A DNA stretch of 64,000 bases from the NCBI RefSeq assembly GCF_028583425.1, contig NC_072791.1:192486311-192550310 (forward strand), in the 5' to 3' direction. Every line of letters starts with the position of its first letter. Positions within the stretch are counted from its first letter, which is position 1. The stretch is from Eublepharis macularius. Lineage: Eukaryota; Chordata; Lepidosauria; Squamata; Eublepharidae. Made by a program: the position numbers and the translations under genes. The notes under the pieces were generated by a model that was not told the origin of the DNA, searched no databases, and saw only the letters and a list, made by a program, of their open reading frames with translations. Below, in pieces: positions 12,601 to 22,379 of the stretch.

Positions 12601-15488
12601 TCACAGGACTCATTTATAGAATCCAAAGCCCAAGTCACCGGCCCCGCTTGCAAAGTTGTTTGTTTCATTTATACATACTCCCCAACAGCATAGAATAATA
12701 CCAAAGGGTAGAGTCTCCCATATAATTGCCCAAGGGGGCCCTCACTAGATCAGCTGTTTGTTAAGAGATGGCATTCTAGCCATGCCAAGGAGGTCCTCCT
12801 AAACAAGATCATATTTATTTACGGTTTTTGTACCTATATCCCACTTTTTCTTGTGGCCCAAGACAGCTTACAATTCTAAAAGAAAACCATAAATAACCTT
12901 CCCCCAAGAAAACATCTAGAGGTAGCAAAGAAGCCAGCCTTACAACGCCTCCTAAAAATGTCTAAGGATGACACCCCACTCAGGAAGCCCATTCCATAAG
13001 GAGGGAGCCACTATTTAAAAGGAACTGGCACTAGTTGATGCTAAGCAGGCAATCTTACATGGAGAAAAATCAAGTGGGAGCTACAGGACTACAGCTGATA
13101 TGCATTGGGAGAGATGGGCTCTTTGATATGTGGATCCTAGGCCATGAAGGGCTTTCAAGATCAGCTCCTTGAAATGAACTTAGCAACAAACAGAAAGCCA
13201 GTGGAGGTGTTTTAAAATAAGTGAAATGTGTTCCCATTGGCCAGTTCCTGATAATGACCAGCCTTCTGAATTCTGGATGAGCTGAAGTTTCTGGACGGTC
13301 TTCCAGGGCAGTGCAACATAGACTGCATTACAGCAATCCTATCATGAGATTATGAAAGCATGGAATAGCCAGGTCAGCTGAGTCAAAGAAAGGGGAAAGT
13401 TGGCATACTGAATGCAACTGACAGAAGACACTCTTGGCTACTATATCAATCTGTTTTTCAAACAACAAGGCTAGGTTCATGGTTCCAGGCTCTTAACCTT
13501 CCAATTCTACTCCATCCATGTCAAGTAGATCTAGTTTCCCCTTCCCAAACAGCATTACCTTGGGCTTCTCTGGATTCAGCTTCAACTTGTTCTGACTTAA
13601 CTACTTGACCACATCCATAAAGTACTGGGTCAGAACTGAGATGGATGCTTCCAGAGGCTTAGCGAAAGAAACATAGAGACGTTTGTCATCTGCGTATTGA
13701 TGACATCCAACCCCAAAACTCCAGATGATCTCATTCAGCAGCCTCATATAAATATTGAGGAGCACTGGTGAGAGAATGGAGCCATGAGGCATTCCACAGG
13801 ACAAATCCCAACCTGTTGGTTCTGCTTCCTCTCTGGATCCAATGAAACAAGAAAGACTTACAACCATCAAAGAGCTGCTTTTCCAGTATCTGCTCTATAT
13901 GCCAGCTGATGATAAGGAGTGGTCAAATGAGTCGAAGGCTGCTAAGAGGTCTAACAAGATCAGCATGGGTGATTGTCCCTGTCCACCTTTAAAGAAGATT
14001 GTCCACCAGCGCAACCAAACCAATCTCAATTCTAAACCAAGGACTGAAACCAGATGGAAATGGGCCAAGGCTATCTAGCTTCCACATTGGACTTAGCAGA
14101 GTGCAGAATGCTGACAAGTAATTCTTGTGCTACTCTATATAGTGAGACCACAACCCCACAAAGAGCTGTAGAGGAACTCAGAGAAACTAATGGAGGGGGA
14201 AGCAGTTATGCAAATTGTCTGTATGTTTGGAAATGGGACGTGTGATGAAGGCATAAGTAAAATCTGTATATTCTCGCTGGCCAATGTACTTATCTGGGGT
14301 TTAGAAACACTGGCTGGGAAGAAGTATCTCTTCAAACTTTCCTCCTACTAGGACCTTCTCTCAGAGTCATTCATTTGACTATTACTCACTTCATTACAGC
14401 AAAATAAAACAGAAGTTGCATGGCAACTTAAAGACTAAGAAAGTGTATTCCATCATAACCTTTTGTGAGCCCCAGCTCACTTCATCAGATGCATGAAATG
14501 TTCATCTTTTAGCTAGATGTACGGCAGCAGCTCTGGCATTCTGGAGCAGTGCACTGGAGGAGGGCTGTTACTTTGTTCCTATTCTGCCGGTAATAGGTTG
14601 TCTCCTACCAGCTTTTCTGCTGGTGCAAGTGGGAGGGGCGGGCCTTTTGACCTCCCCCAAATTTGTACAAGGGTTTCTGAGTCCCCTCATTGACCAAATG
14701 AGGGATGTAATTTGGGCAAGATCAACCATTCTCCCTTTTGCTCCAGTGGAAAAGCAGGTTAGATCAAGCCTGTACTAAGGTCCTTTGATGGATCCTCAGC
14801 TAGATGGCATGTTACACTTTTGGTGGGTTATTGATACGAAGTTGTGTAAAAAAAAAGTGTCTTGGTTTTTATGTTTTGGTGTTAGTTATGGCTAACTTTG
14901 TAAGCCAGGTTTAGTCAAAAGGGGGGGGGGTAAATATTTTTAACAGATAAAAGAGGATCCAGCTGCATCAATATCTATTGATTTGCTAATGATTCCAGTT
15001 GGAGGGCACAGATGTGCAAATTTTAACCAGACCAGTATTCAATTTCTTGTTTGTGCATTTTGTGCATCAGAAAATGCCAGCATTCTACATGGCCAGTGGT
15101 GTTTGCAAAGAAAATATTTGCCCCTTAAACACACAGTGATCTTTGCTTGCATGCTCCCCAATTTGTATATCAGTAACATAAAAAAAAACTTTGGCTGTTC
15201 TTCTGTTTTGTTCTTTGTCTATTTTCTTTTTCTCTGTGATGTTGGCAGGCACTCATCATAACCATGCTTTTCTTTGCTTCCTGGTTTTGCACATTGTGGC
15301 ATGAAAAGCTAATGCAAATTGTATTGCTTGATGGATGAATCCCCCCCACTGCCACCCTGATGGCTTGCAATGTTTCATGTATGGCAAGACTGTCTTTCTT
15401 CTCTTTCTTTCCCCAATACAGCACTGAAAGCCAACAAGAGAAGAAAGCTGACTCAGGGAAAGGTGTGGACCGTGAAACTTGCCTATGA
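429..15488 (+). CDS. SLC4A10: SLC4A10 (NBCn2/NCBE), 3' five coding exons
   Basis: Electroneutral sodium-bicarbonate transporter of the SLC4 family, a plasma-membrane protein that brings Na+ and HCO3- into neurons and choroid plexus cells (family knowledge). Exons join as 429-602, 2332-2454, 6269-6336, 7662-7778 and 15422-15488, giving 549 nt, or 182 residues plus TGA, with all phases matching and GT-AG junctions. The first exon carries the conserved loop [20 protein letters not shown] and then hydrophobic transmembrane sequence. The second ends in the SLC4 signature [15 protein letters not shown]. The tail has SVINISDEM and ends in ETCL, a class I PDZ ligand typical of the long NBCn2 C-terminus. 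SLC4A7 and SLC4A8 share the [10 protein letters not shown] block but have different tails, and the neighbouring DPP4 also supports SLC4A10. The start and most of the protein lie upstream of the window. The alternative short tail ending SSPS, known from mammals, was not found. Confidence 0.96.
603..2331 (+). other. SLC4A10 intron with L1-like fragment
   Basis: The intron holds an antisense L1-like ORF1 piece (about 1066-1620) and a short LINE 3'-end-like piece near 2150-2245 that resembles the tails of the CR1/L2-clade copies elsewhere in the window. Bases 1640-2150 are unassigned AT-rich sequence. Confidence 0.6.
1066..1620 (-). mobile_element. LINE-1-like ORF1 N-terminal fragment
   Basis: An open reading frame of 130 codons runs from about 1458 down to 1066. 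It starts MGKSSTTKV with a basic, low-complexity head and continues into a heptad-like coiled coil ([25 protein letters not shown]), the layout of L1 ORF1p. GC-richer sequence upstream to about 1620 could be its 5' UTR. It lacks the RRM and C-terminal domains, so it is a fragment. The family is inferred from architecture only; an unrelated coiled-coil pseudogene is possible. Confidence 0.45.
2332..2454 (+). CDS. SLC4A10: SLC4A10 exon: end of last TM segment and start of C-tail
   Basis: This exon has 41 codons, phase 0, with acceptor GACTAG and donor GTAGGC. It encodes [20 protein letters not shown] and then [21 protein letters not shown], the junction of membrane and cytosolic tail. The first codon GTT follows ATG ATG of the previous exon, restoring the family sequence MMVLALVF. 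Confidence 0.96.
2963..3172 (+). mobile_element. tRNA-derived SINE (squamate type)
   Basis: It has an A-box-like GGTATAGTGGTTAGTG and a B-box GGTTCAAATC at tRNA spacing. The conserved body reads CTTGGGCCAGTCACTGCC and CACAGGGCTGTTGTTGAG, and the tail CACTTTGGGTTCCCACTGAG and GGGTTATAAATA. Full-length relatives occur elsewhere in this window. Confidence 0.85.
3189..3282 (+). mobile_element. SINE 3' end, truncated second copy
   Basis: It repeats the 3' half of the preceding SINE (TTCACAGGGATGTTTTGAGG, then CCCTTGGGGAGAAAAGCAGG) and ends in AAATAAATAAAT. The tRNA head is missing. It is a tandem or nested copy directly after the first SINE. Confidence 0.75.
4330..5120. other. GC-rich island of unknown nature
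   Basis: About 0.8 kb of clearly GC-rich, pyrimidine-rich sequence inside an AT-rich intron, with several CpGs (GGCTCGGCGCGGCTG, CGCTCCCGCCACGC), CCAAT near 4575 and 4819, and CTTTATAGGG near 5113. Open frames across it are products of composition and match nothing I know. It could be an old LTR, a retroelement 5' UTR, an internal promoter or a DNA transposon; I cannot tell which. Confidence 0.35.
6131..6205. repeat. short palindromic repeat (MITE-like)
   Basis: The arms AGTGAAATCC and GGATTTCACT are followed inward by CAGAGTTACT and AGTAACTCTG, forming one hairpin. Related pieces (CAGAGTTACTCCAGTCTAAG) recur near 55158-55200, so this is an interspersed family. Confidence 0.65.
6269..6336 (+). 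CDS. SLC4A10: SLC4A10 exon: C-terminal tail
   Basis: The exon is 68 nt, phase 0 to 2, with acceptor CTCCTAG and donor GTAAGC. It encodes [20 protein letters not shown] then HYR, the last Arg codon being completed by the next exon. The acidic stretch with [10 protein letters not shown] is specific to SLC4A10 within the family. Confidence 0.95.
6337..7661 (+). other. SLC4A10 intron with Tigger-like element
   Basis: Unassigned AT-rich sequence reaches about 7060. A Tigger-like DNA element (7065-7511) follows, then a (GT)n run at about 7625-7646 just upstream of the TTCTAG acceptor. Confidence 0.6.
7065..7511. mobile_element. non-autonomous Tc1/mariner (Tigger-like) element
   Basis: The left end is CAGTAAAGGCTTTGATATCC preceded by TA, and the next motif GCACTCATGGGGAATAGG is typical of Tigger ends. 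GCCGGTTAA occurs near both ends, and the right side has CATCCTGGATAGCAAAGC in inverted orientation. There is no transposase reading frame. The exact right boundary is uncertain because the terminal bases are decayed. Confidence 0.6.
7662..7778 (+). CDS. SLC4A10: SLC4A10 exon: C-terminal tail with SVINISDEM
   Basis: The exon is 117 nt, phase 2 to 2, with acceptor TTCTAG and donor GTTTAA. It encodes [20 protein letters not shown] and then [18 protein letters not shown]. The donor GTTTAA is weak but gives the exact family junction to the final exon. If the intron were retained, the frame would continue 18 residues to a stop near 7827. Confidence 0.95.
7871..8050 (+). mobile_element. MITE with TGGGTTGGATCCAGC terminus, copy 1
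   Basis: The left end TGGGTTGGATCCAGCCAG is the inverse of the right end CTGGTTGGATCCCACC in decayed form. Internal landmarks CATACCTTTTTTCC, TTTTTTGGTGGTC and TAGTGGAAAA are shared with the copies at 18602 and 38601. It has no coding capacity. Confidence 0.65.
8832..8856 (+). repeat. (CAC)n trinucleotide run
   Basis: Perfect CAC repeats follow a CTCCAG. Although that resembles a splice acceptor in the SLC4A10 frame, nothing supports exon use. Confidence 0.9.
9283..9398 (+). mobile_element. Sauria-type SINE 3' end
   Basis: It has the tail signature CCTTGGAAACCCCAGCAGGG, a GTTGCCC spacer and TTGTGACTTGATGGCACTTT, ending in ACCACCACCA. The same tail appears behind 5S-derived heads at 30133 and 42278, so this is a 5'-truncated copy. 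Confidence 0.75.
12815..14060 (-). mobile_element. CR1/L2-clade LINE, reverse transcriptase fragment
   Basis: On the minus strand, bases 13870-13601 encode a reverse transcriptase core: [13 protein letters not shown], then [14 protein letters not shown] (the YADD catalytic motif). Sequence on both sides belongs to the same element, and the low end has the 3'-end-like ATTTATTTACGG. Stops and frameshifts break the rest, so it is dead. It lies antisense in the SLC4A10 intron. Confidence 0.8.
14402..14510 (-). mobile_element. Penelope-like remnant with hammerhead core
   Basis: On the minus strand, GCAT is followed by CTGATGA, a stem II of GTGAGC/GCTCAC, then AAAA in place of GAAA, AGGT and TATGA. 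This is the order of a type I hammerhead with a minimal stem III. The element also carries the family sequence that reads, on the + strand, AACTTAAAGACTAAGAAAG. It is decayed at core position G12. Confidence 0.6.
15422..15488 (+). CDS. SLC4A10: SLC4A10 terminal coding exon with PDZ ligand
   Basis: The acceptor is AATACAG. The first base completes a Ser codon begun in the previous exon, giving [20 protein letters not shown] then CL and TGA at 15486-15488. The C-terminal ETCL is a PDZ-binding motif that anchors NBCn2 to scaffold proteins. Confidence 0.95.
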
Positions 15489-16165
15489 CTTGCTCTTTAG
15501 TTTCTTTTTACAAAACAGTGCATGGAGTGCCACAATACGTAAAGTGACTCATTTCATTCTCGAAGCTGTCCTTCATCCCAGAGTATAAGCGCTGGTAATG
15601 CAAGTAGAGCCATCGGTATTTCAGCTCATTAGCCCTTCATCAACTCTGGTCCATAATCCATCGCAGAAATCAGCTGTATCCAACGAATGAATCTTGTGCT
15701 TTCCTTTCCGGGTTCTCCAGCCTTCTGAACCCATGGCATCCAGTTGAGAAACGAACAAAAGTTTCCTTTCACATTGAATTTCTGTCTCAGTAGGCGTGGG
15801 CACTACTTTCCTACTTTGCTTGTGTAATTTATTTTCATGGCTTCTCCATTTCAGGAAGAAAAAAAAATCTTGGGGAAAAAAGCCCTTCTTTTTTAATAGG
15901 TTAGCTTTCAGCCTGTCGTTTCAGAAGTCCCAAGGTAACAGCGACAATTGTAGTTTTAGAGCTATTTTTAAATTAGTGGCTGAATCCTGCAAACTCTTCA
16001 CCACAAGAACCACCAATTTAAAATCATGGCTTCTCTGTATGCGTGTGTGCGTGTGTGTGTGTGTACGCGTGCGTGTGTGACTTAAAAGAATCAGACCCTA
16101 TATTTGTGCAATTTTCCTTGATTTAATACTGGATATTTAATATTTAAATTTCTATGTAACTGGAG

Positions 16166-16171
16166 AATAAA
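16166..16171 (+). promoter_or_regulatory. candidate proximal poly(A) signal
   Basis: AATAAA lies 0.68 kb after the SLC4A10 stop, followed by AT-rich sequence. It would give a short 3' UTR. Confidence 0.4.
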
Positions 16172-18601
16172 GTCAATATAATATATAAAGATATATAGGA
16201 TATAGTTAACAATTTCTCATCTTGTTTGGAAAAAGTCACATCTTAGGATGTGTGGTATCCATGCAGTATTTGTTGTGAATGCAAGCTGTCATTACAATAT
16301 CTTATACTGTACTATATTAAATGTTGCAGTGGTGATTCCAACAGCTGCATTGTAGTGGTAAGTAATCCAATTTCCCCTCTAGCTTTCTGGATTATAACCC
16401 TTCACCGAAATATGCAGTAATAGCTCCCTCTTCTCCATCACCAAGGGTGATCAATGGAGGGGCGGGGAGAGCATTGCTTGAAGCATCTGAATACTGCCAT
16501 TGAAATTCCTACATGATGTGATGTGCTTGTCTGGGTATAGACAAGTACTGATTTGATCCAGATTATAAATCCTACATATATTTTTGCTAGAGAGCTTGTT
16601 TTGTTATTTTGTCAAATGCAGGCTTTTTTAAAAAAAGAAATGCACTTGCAATTTGCCACTCCAGGAAACAATCCAGCCAGCATTAAAGCTTCACCTTGGT
16701 GTCAGTGAGGCATAATTTAGTGTTTTTAACTGTGTCATCAGGACCCAGAGAAATAATGTTTGGCCCTGAATGGGACTAAAGCGTGCTTAGCTATGCCTGG
16801 ATTGCTTCCTTAATTTATTCCATACTGCAAATTGCATTGGCTCTCATGATCCCACTAAATGAGAGTTTTGACACTAATGTCAGAGGGCCAAGTTATTGCC
16901 ATAAAGACCCTGTTTGCAAAAATGATACAAAAACCAAACATGAGTGTATGTTTCGGTTTGGCCTTCGTGAACAGGAATAGTTGAACTGAATTTCCTGATC
17001 CAAGGCAAACATTTCCACAAGTTTGGAATACAAACTCTTTTTGTATATGCCATATAGATTTTATCAAGGTCCTCATATTTTATTGTTTAAGTAGTTTTTA
17101 ACTAATGAGAACAGCAAGATTGCACCCCTGGACAAGATCCATCCTCACCTGAGTGTACAGTTGCATGACTTCTTACTGAATCAAGGTAGCTATTTTCCCT
17201 CCTTCCCTTCTCAGCCAGTTTCAGCCAGGGGCATTTAACCATTTCCTTCAATAGGAGAAAGACAGTGCGCCTTCCCTGTGAAGATCCAGCCATAGCACTC
17301 ATCCTTGTGAATTCTGCACGGGTTACATGTGCTTGGAGTGTATGTAATGTTTGGGGGTGGACCTCAAGAGGAATTGAGACTGCTGATCTCATTGAGGAAG
17401 TGCACTTGGTGGGTAAAAAGAAGGGAGGGAAAGGGACTTCTTGAACCCTTGGGAGAGAGTGGATCTGTCTCCTGTGATTAAAATCTAAGTGGGACAGATG
17501 TCGAACATTTTACAAACGTTTTTGATATGTATTCATTTTTTAAAGAACTTTCAATACTTTTTATGAAAAAAAGCATACTACACAAAAAAAGTAGATCTTA
17601 TGGAATGTTTTCAATTTACAGGGCTTGACAACCAATCTCATAAATGCACTTTTTAAAAACTTTCTAAATTCTCCAAGATAGTGCAATAAGCCTTAGCTCT
17701 GCAGGCATGCATGGCTCTGACGCCACATAAAACAGCTTGTGCCAACACAGCTACAAGGGAATTCTGCACAGACGGGAATAGAGAATCAACCCATCTGAGA
17801 ATCCTTTGTGTTACTGCGTGCATATGGAGTTCCAGCAGATGTGAAAGTGATCTCTGCAGGTTTGCAGAAACATTTGGGGTTCTTTTTTGGTGAATCCCTG
17901 TGGCAGAGATCTGTCCATGTATACATGAACATATGGAAAAGAACAAGGATGTCCCAGGAAAAGAAAAGGCATGGTTCCTTTGATAAGGGCAGCTAAATGG
18001 TTCAACTTGAACCATTTCAGCTTATCTGATCAATGCAGTCAGGGAGTATGGGATGATTCAATGGATTGCAGTTCCTGATGGTTCAAGAGAAGACAGAGAT
18101 ACTGATCCTCAGTGCCATTGCTGGGGTATCCAGAAGAAAAGGTTTTGCCAGGTTGGGTAGTTTGTAGTGTTATTTTCACTTTGTAGATGCAAAGCTGAGA
18201 TTAAGAAGGCATTGACAAGGCTGCAATGAAGGAGGCAGTTCCAACAGTGACAAACGTTAAGTGGGCCCTTGCGTGGTGTGAGTGCTACAGTATGCCAGCA
18301 CCATATTGGCATATCAGCTTGGCAAGTTTATACCTCTGAGACTACACTGAACCATGGCATCAATAGTGGTGGCCCCTGAGAGCCAACTTTGGAAGTGGAG
18401 ACTGAGCAAGAAGCATGCACATCTGCACAGGCTGCTGTGGGTCAGTGACCATCAGAGTGTAGTGTAGGCTCTGCACTTCAAACCGTAGGGGCCTCCACCA
18501 CCACCACCCCCTACCCGAGGCCCTGTGCTTCATACACTAGATCACCGCAGCTGCTCATGGGCCAAAAGTAGGCTAAATCAAGAGGACAGAATAAAAAGCA
18601 T

Positions 18602-18774
18602 TGGGTTAGATCCAGCCAGTTTTTCCACTGGTGAAAAAGGAGGTAAGGGAGGGACCACCAAAAAGAAATGTTTGGAAACATGAGACCTGCAAGGACAAAA
18701 GCCATGTGGAATGGGGGCTGTGACAAGGAAAACTTGGCTGAGATTGAATGAAGAATCTAGCTGGATCCAACCCA
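18602..18774 (-). mobile_element. MITE with TGGGTTGGATCCAGC terminus, copy 2
   Basis: On the minus strand it starts TGGGTTGGATCCAGCTAG and ends CTGGATCTAACCCA, an inverted repeat. Internal blocks CCATTCCACATGGC, TTTTTGGTGGTCC and CAGTGGAAAAAC match copies 1 and 3. Flanks are ...GCAT and TTAC...; no clear target duplication is seen. Confidence 0.7.
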
Positions 18775-19420
18775 TTACATCTAAAATTATTTTGTGGCCA
18801 CCGATTCTTCCTTTAGACTTGTCTTAGTATTCAAATATTTCAGATTCACATTAGGCAAATTATATTACCTTATACAAATCAAATATTTGCATTTAATAAA
18901 AATACGTTTTTAAATTGGAAGGGGGAGGATAGCTGCATTCAGACTAAAATGCTTTGGTATTGTGTTTTTCTTATCCACTGTAATTTTTGAAGACAAGGCT
19001 AGTATAGCACTGCAATGCAGATTTATCCCTGGAAAGAGACTGCTGAATAAATTGCTGACTTTCTGTAACAAAACAATCAAAGAGAATTAGAAATAGAACC
19101 TGTCTTGCTTTTCTGGATACTATCAGATCAGTGTATTCAATGGCATTCTGTATTTCTGTTCAGTACTTCCAAGTATTTTTTTTTACAGTTATTCAGTTTT
19201 TGTGAGAATTGCAATGCTACTCCATTGTTAATCCCAACATTTTGAAATCACAGAAAAAAAGAGAAAAAAGCAAACAGTAGTGTTACAGTTACTTAAACTT
19301 TCATATTTCCTGGTCACAATTGCTGAATTTCTTGGATGTAATTTATTACAAAAGTTTAAGTAATGTGTACATGTGAATAGAATATTGTGTTTTTCACATC
19401 TTAAGAGATGCTAATGTGGA

Positions 19421-19426
19421 AATAAA
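19421..19426 (+). promoter_or_regulatory. candidate distal poly(A) signal
   Basis: AATAAA follows a repeat-free AT-rich stretch and precedes unrelated sequence. It is the more 3'-end-like of the two candidates and would imply a 3' UTR of about 3.9 kb. Confidence 0.45.
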
Positions 19427-19978
19427 ATATTTATCCTTACTATTCTTCAAGCTTCTGTCTTTACTGCGTCTGTCATATGTTCTGCAGGCAACATGCCATC
19501 CACCTGATCCAGTGAGAGCAACCCAAGAGGGAAAATAGATTTTTTTGTGCACGGATGTGCCTGCCCACAGAGCCCTACGTCCACTGCCTGGGCTTCTTAT
19601 TGGGCTCTGACATATATACATAGACTGCCTCACACCTGATCCATAGCATTAACTCTGGTCATTACAGTCTTTTAAAGGGGTGAAGCTAGAGGCTTATTTA
19701 GCAGGTGCTGTGCTATTACTTGCCATCATGAAAAGCTTCAGATGCACATTAACGAGGACATTTTTTTTCTCCAGGCAGCTGGTAATCCTAAGTGAGAGTA
19801 GCATGTGCCGGACTCAAAACAGGTACATGTTGCCTTGCCCCTCCTGCTTATCTAGATGGTGTTTTAATGCAAATCATGGACACACAGGCAGCAAGTTTGG
19901 GTCTAGACTAAGATTTGTTCATTTAACAATGCAATCCTAAAAACACTTTTCTAGGAGTAAGCTGGTATGCGTAGACCT

Positions 19979-20156
19979 GGGCCATTTCCACACGGCTTAC
20001 CTTATTCTGCAAAATAGCGAAATCTCACGAGAAGATGCTGTTATCGCGTCTCCTCGTGCGATAGCAGCTTCTCATGCGATAACAGCGTCTTCTCGCGAGA
20101 TTTCACGCAAGATTTCGCTATTTTGCAGAATAAGGTAAGCCGTGTGGAAACGGCCC
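19979..20156. mobile_element. near-perfect palindromic MITE
   Basis: The ends GGGCCATTTCCACACGGC and GCCGTGTGGAAACGGCCC are inverted repeats. The inverted pairing continues through CTTACCTTATTCTGC and AAAATAGCGAAATCT toward the centre, where CG-rich units (CTTCTCGCGAG) alternate. No clear target duplication is visible, so the superfamily is open. Confidence 0.75.
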
Positions 20157-21793
20157 TGTTGAGAAACGCAGTGTAACAGAGGCAGCCTTGTAAGCCTGTT
20201 CACTTCAAATGGGCTTACAAGGGCATAACTCTGTTTAGGGCCATACTGCAAATGCACTGCACTGTTAATTAGAAAACCTGGTTGGCATTAAAGTCATAAT
20301 CTGTGCCCCCAGGACAAGAACAAAACAGTTGTGCTTCAGTCATTGTCCTTCAACTGTGTGCTGCTCTGGCATCCGCTTTTTAAAACAAAATTGTCAACAT
20401 AAAATGGCTTTGATTAGACACAAGTCATATGATACTATTACTAAGGGTGTACAGGGGGTGATGATGCGTTTCTCCATTTGTTTTCATTTTAAAGCATGCA
20501 TTCATTTCCTGTGTTTTAATTGCCTTTTTTATTAACTATTTGTACATTTGCGTGTTGCCATTTAGTTTTGTTTCCTGTTGATTTCAATGGCAGGCCTAGA
20601 CCGTCTCCCTTCTGCAACTTCGCTTTTGCATCCAAATGTCATGACTTTTCAGGTATCCTACAAGTCCATTTTTAGGCATTCTCCTAGTCCCTTTTTAGGT
20701 ATGTCTACTCGTCTTCCTCCTGTCAAATTTCAGAGAGAGAGAGGACAAAAGCCACGCCTTTTAGAGGCAATTTTTAAAAGTACACAGAATTCCCATTGCT
20801 TAAATATTTCTTTGCTGCACTTTCCAATCAGGCAGCCGTGCTGCTTTCTTGCTGTCCCTCATCACCACCATTTTTTTGTTCTCTACATATTGTTCCAGTT
20901 TAGGTCTCTGATTCGGAATGCCATCGCTGCATTACATTGCATTGCCAATATAAAGCAACGGGGTAAACAATGAAAAACAACACAAGTGAGATTTTTAATT
21001 AGTTTCTTATTTGTTTTGTTTTTTGCCCCATTTGTCTCTTGTAAAAAAGTAATGGGACAAGTGAGGTTCAAATACACACTGTAGTATGATACTATTTTCT
21101 TAGATATGTTCACATCAGCCTAATAGAAGGAAATGTGCACGTAAATGGATACTCTGCTGCATACATTTCCCCAGGCTAAAAAACAACACAGTCAGGTTGT
21201 TATGACGTTCCCTCGTCCTTACAATGTAGAAATGGCACCAGAGGCGTTTTTAAAATTCAACAATAATTTAGAGGAGAAAGGTCAGGTGAAATCGGATTGA
21301 AAATGTCTGAGATAATTCAAAACACACACACAAACACACATATATATATCTGAGGTAAAATCAGAACATGCATAGACTTCAGTTCTTAAGCTCTTCACAA
21401 ATACTTAAATGCTTCTGTTTTGAGGCTTGGTTCCCTTCTTGTTCCCCAAGCTCTCTAGTATATTTTTAGTATTCTTTTTCTCCTCTTGGCTTACAGAGGT
21501 TGGTACCCACTTTCTAGTACCCCATTCCCTTTCTCTTCGCACACCAGTGCTTTCCTTCATCAGAAGGTCTGAAGGTCTCCAAAGGCAGTTTCCAACCACA
21601 CTTGACCAGGGATCTCTCCACTCTCCAGAGCTACCTCCCTGTTTGACTGGGCAGGGGAAACCTCTTCTCCTTAGAAGATCTGTCCCCTTTCTTTGGCCAA
21701 ATGGGAGTCTACACCTACTTCCCAAACTTCCTTGCCAACTTTTTCTCAGTTCTCCTGTTGGTGTTAAAAGTGCTGTACCTTAGGACTCCTGTC

Positions 21794-22379
21794 CAGGGCT
21801 GGATTGAGGGGGGGCAGGGGGGGTAGTCTGCCCCCAGCGCCGCCAGGGAGGGGGCACCGGGAGCAGCTGCCAGAGCGCGCGGGCAGCCTTGCATCCCCCC
21901 ACGCTGCCTTTCGCCTGCCCTGCGGGACGGGCTGGCCGGCTTGACATGCACCCCCTGTCCTGCAGGGCAGGCAAAGGGCAGCACGGCCGCCCACGCCATT
22001 TGCCTGCCCCGCAGGAGAGGGGGCAGCCGGCTGGCCCCTGTCCTGCGGGGCAAGCGCATGGCATAGGCAGCCTCACAGGCCCCCACGCTGCCTTTGCCTG
22101 CCCTGCAGGATGGGGTGCGCGGCAAGCCGGCCACCCCGTCCTGCTGGGCAGGCGAAAGGCAGCATGGGGGGGGGGGGCTGCGAGGCCACCCGCGCCATTC
22201 GCCTGAGGGGAAGTGAATGGCGCGGGCGGCTTCCCAGCCCCGCATGCTGCTTCTGCCGCCCTGCGTGATGATGTCACCAAAATGACATCACGCTTCGGCG
22301 AGAGTGCGCGCGCGCTGAGCGCACACACCAGGTCAGAATAGGGTTGCCCCGGGCACCAGCAACCCTAGATCCAGCCCTG
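21794..22379. mobile_element. GC-rich non-autonomous hAT element
   Basis: It is bounded by exact 8-bp direct repeats CTCCTGTC (21786-21793 and 22380-22387). The ends are CAGGGCTGGATTGAGG and, inverted at the right, CTAGATCCAGCCCTG. The inside is very GC- and CpG-rich with reiterated CTGCCTTTGCCTGCCCTGC modules. Long open frames inside are a result of composition, not genes. An 8-bp duplication with CAGGG ends indicates hAT. Confidence 0.85.

Larger units (their letters stand above)
7779..15421 (+). other. SLC4A10 last intron
   Basis: This intron of about 7.6 kb contains a GGATCC-type MITE (7871-8050), a (CAC)n run (8832-8856), a Sauria-type SINE tail (9283-9398), part of an AAAAGCCCTGG-ended hAT-like repeat (about 12000-12080), an antisense LINE (12815-14060), a Penelope-like hammerhead remnant (14402-14510) and a fourth possible MITE copy (about 14564-14775). 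About 9.4-12.0 kb and 14.8-15.4 kb hold nothing I can name. Confidence 0.6.
15489..19440 (+). other. SLC4A10: SLC4A10 3' UTR, proposed
   Basis: No reading frame of note. AATAAA occurs at 16166 and again at 19421. The stretch from about 18960 to 19440 is repeat-free and looks like ordinary 3' UTR ending at the second signal. A (GT)n run lies at about 16040-16080 and a MITE at 18602-18774. Bases 16.2-18.6 kb contain nothing I recognise. The end of the transcript cannot be fixed from sequence alone. Confidence 0.5.

Noticed and set aside
429-15488. Calling the plus-strand gene SLC4A7 or SLC4A8
   Set aside because: The [10 protein letters not shown] block is shared, but the tail [25 protein letters not shown] and terminal VDRETCL are those of SLC4A10.
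21715-22328. Long overlapping open frames on both strands
   Set aside because: They lie in the GC-rich hAT element, where stops are rare by composition. They have Pro/Ala/Gly-rich low-complexity content and no domain.
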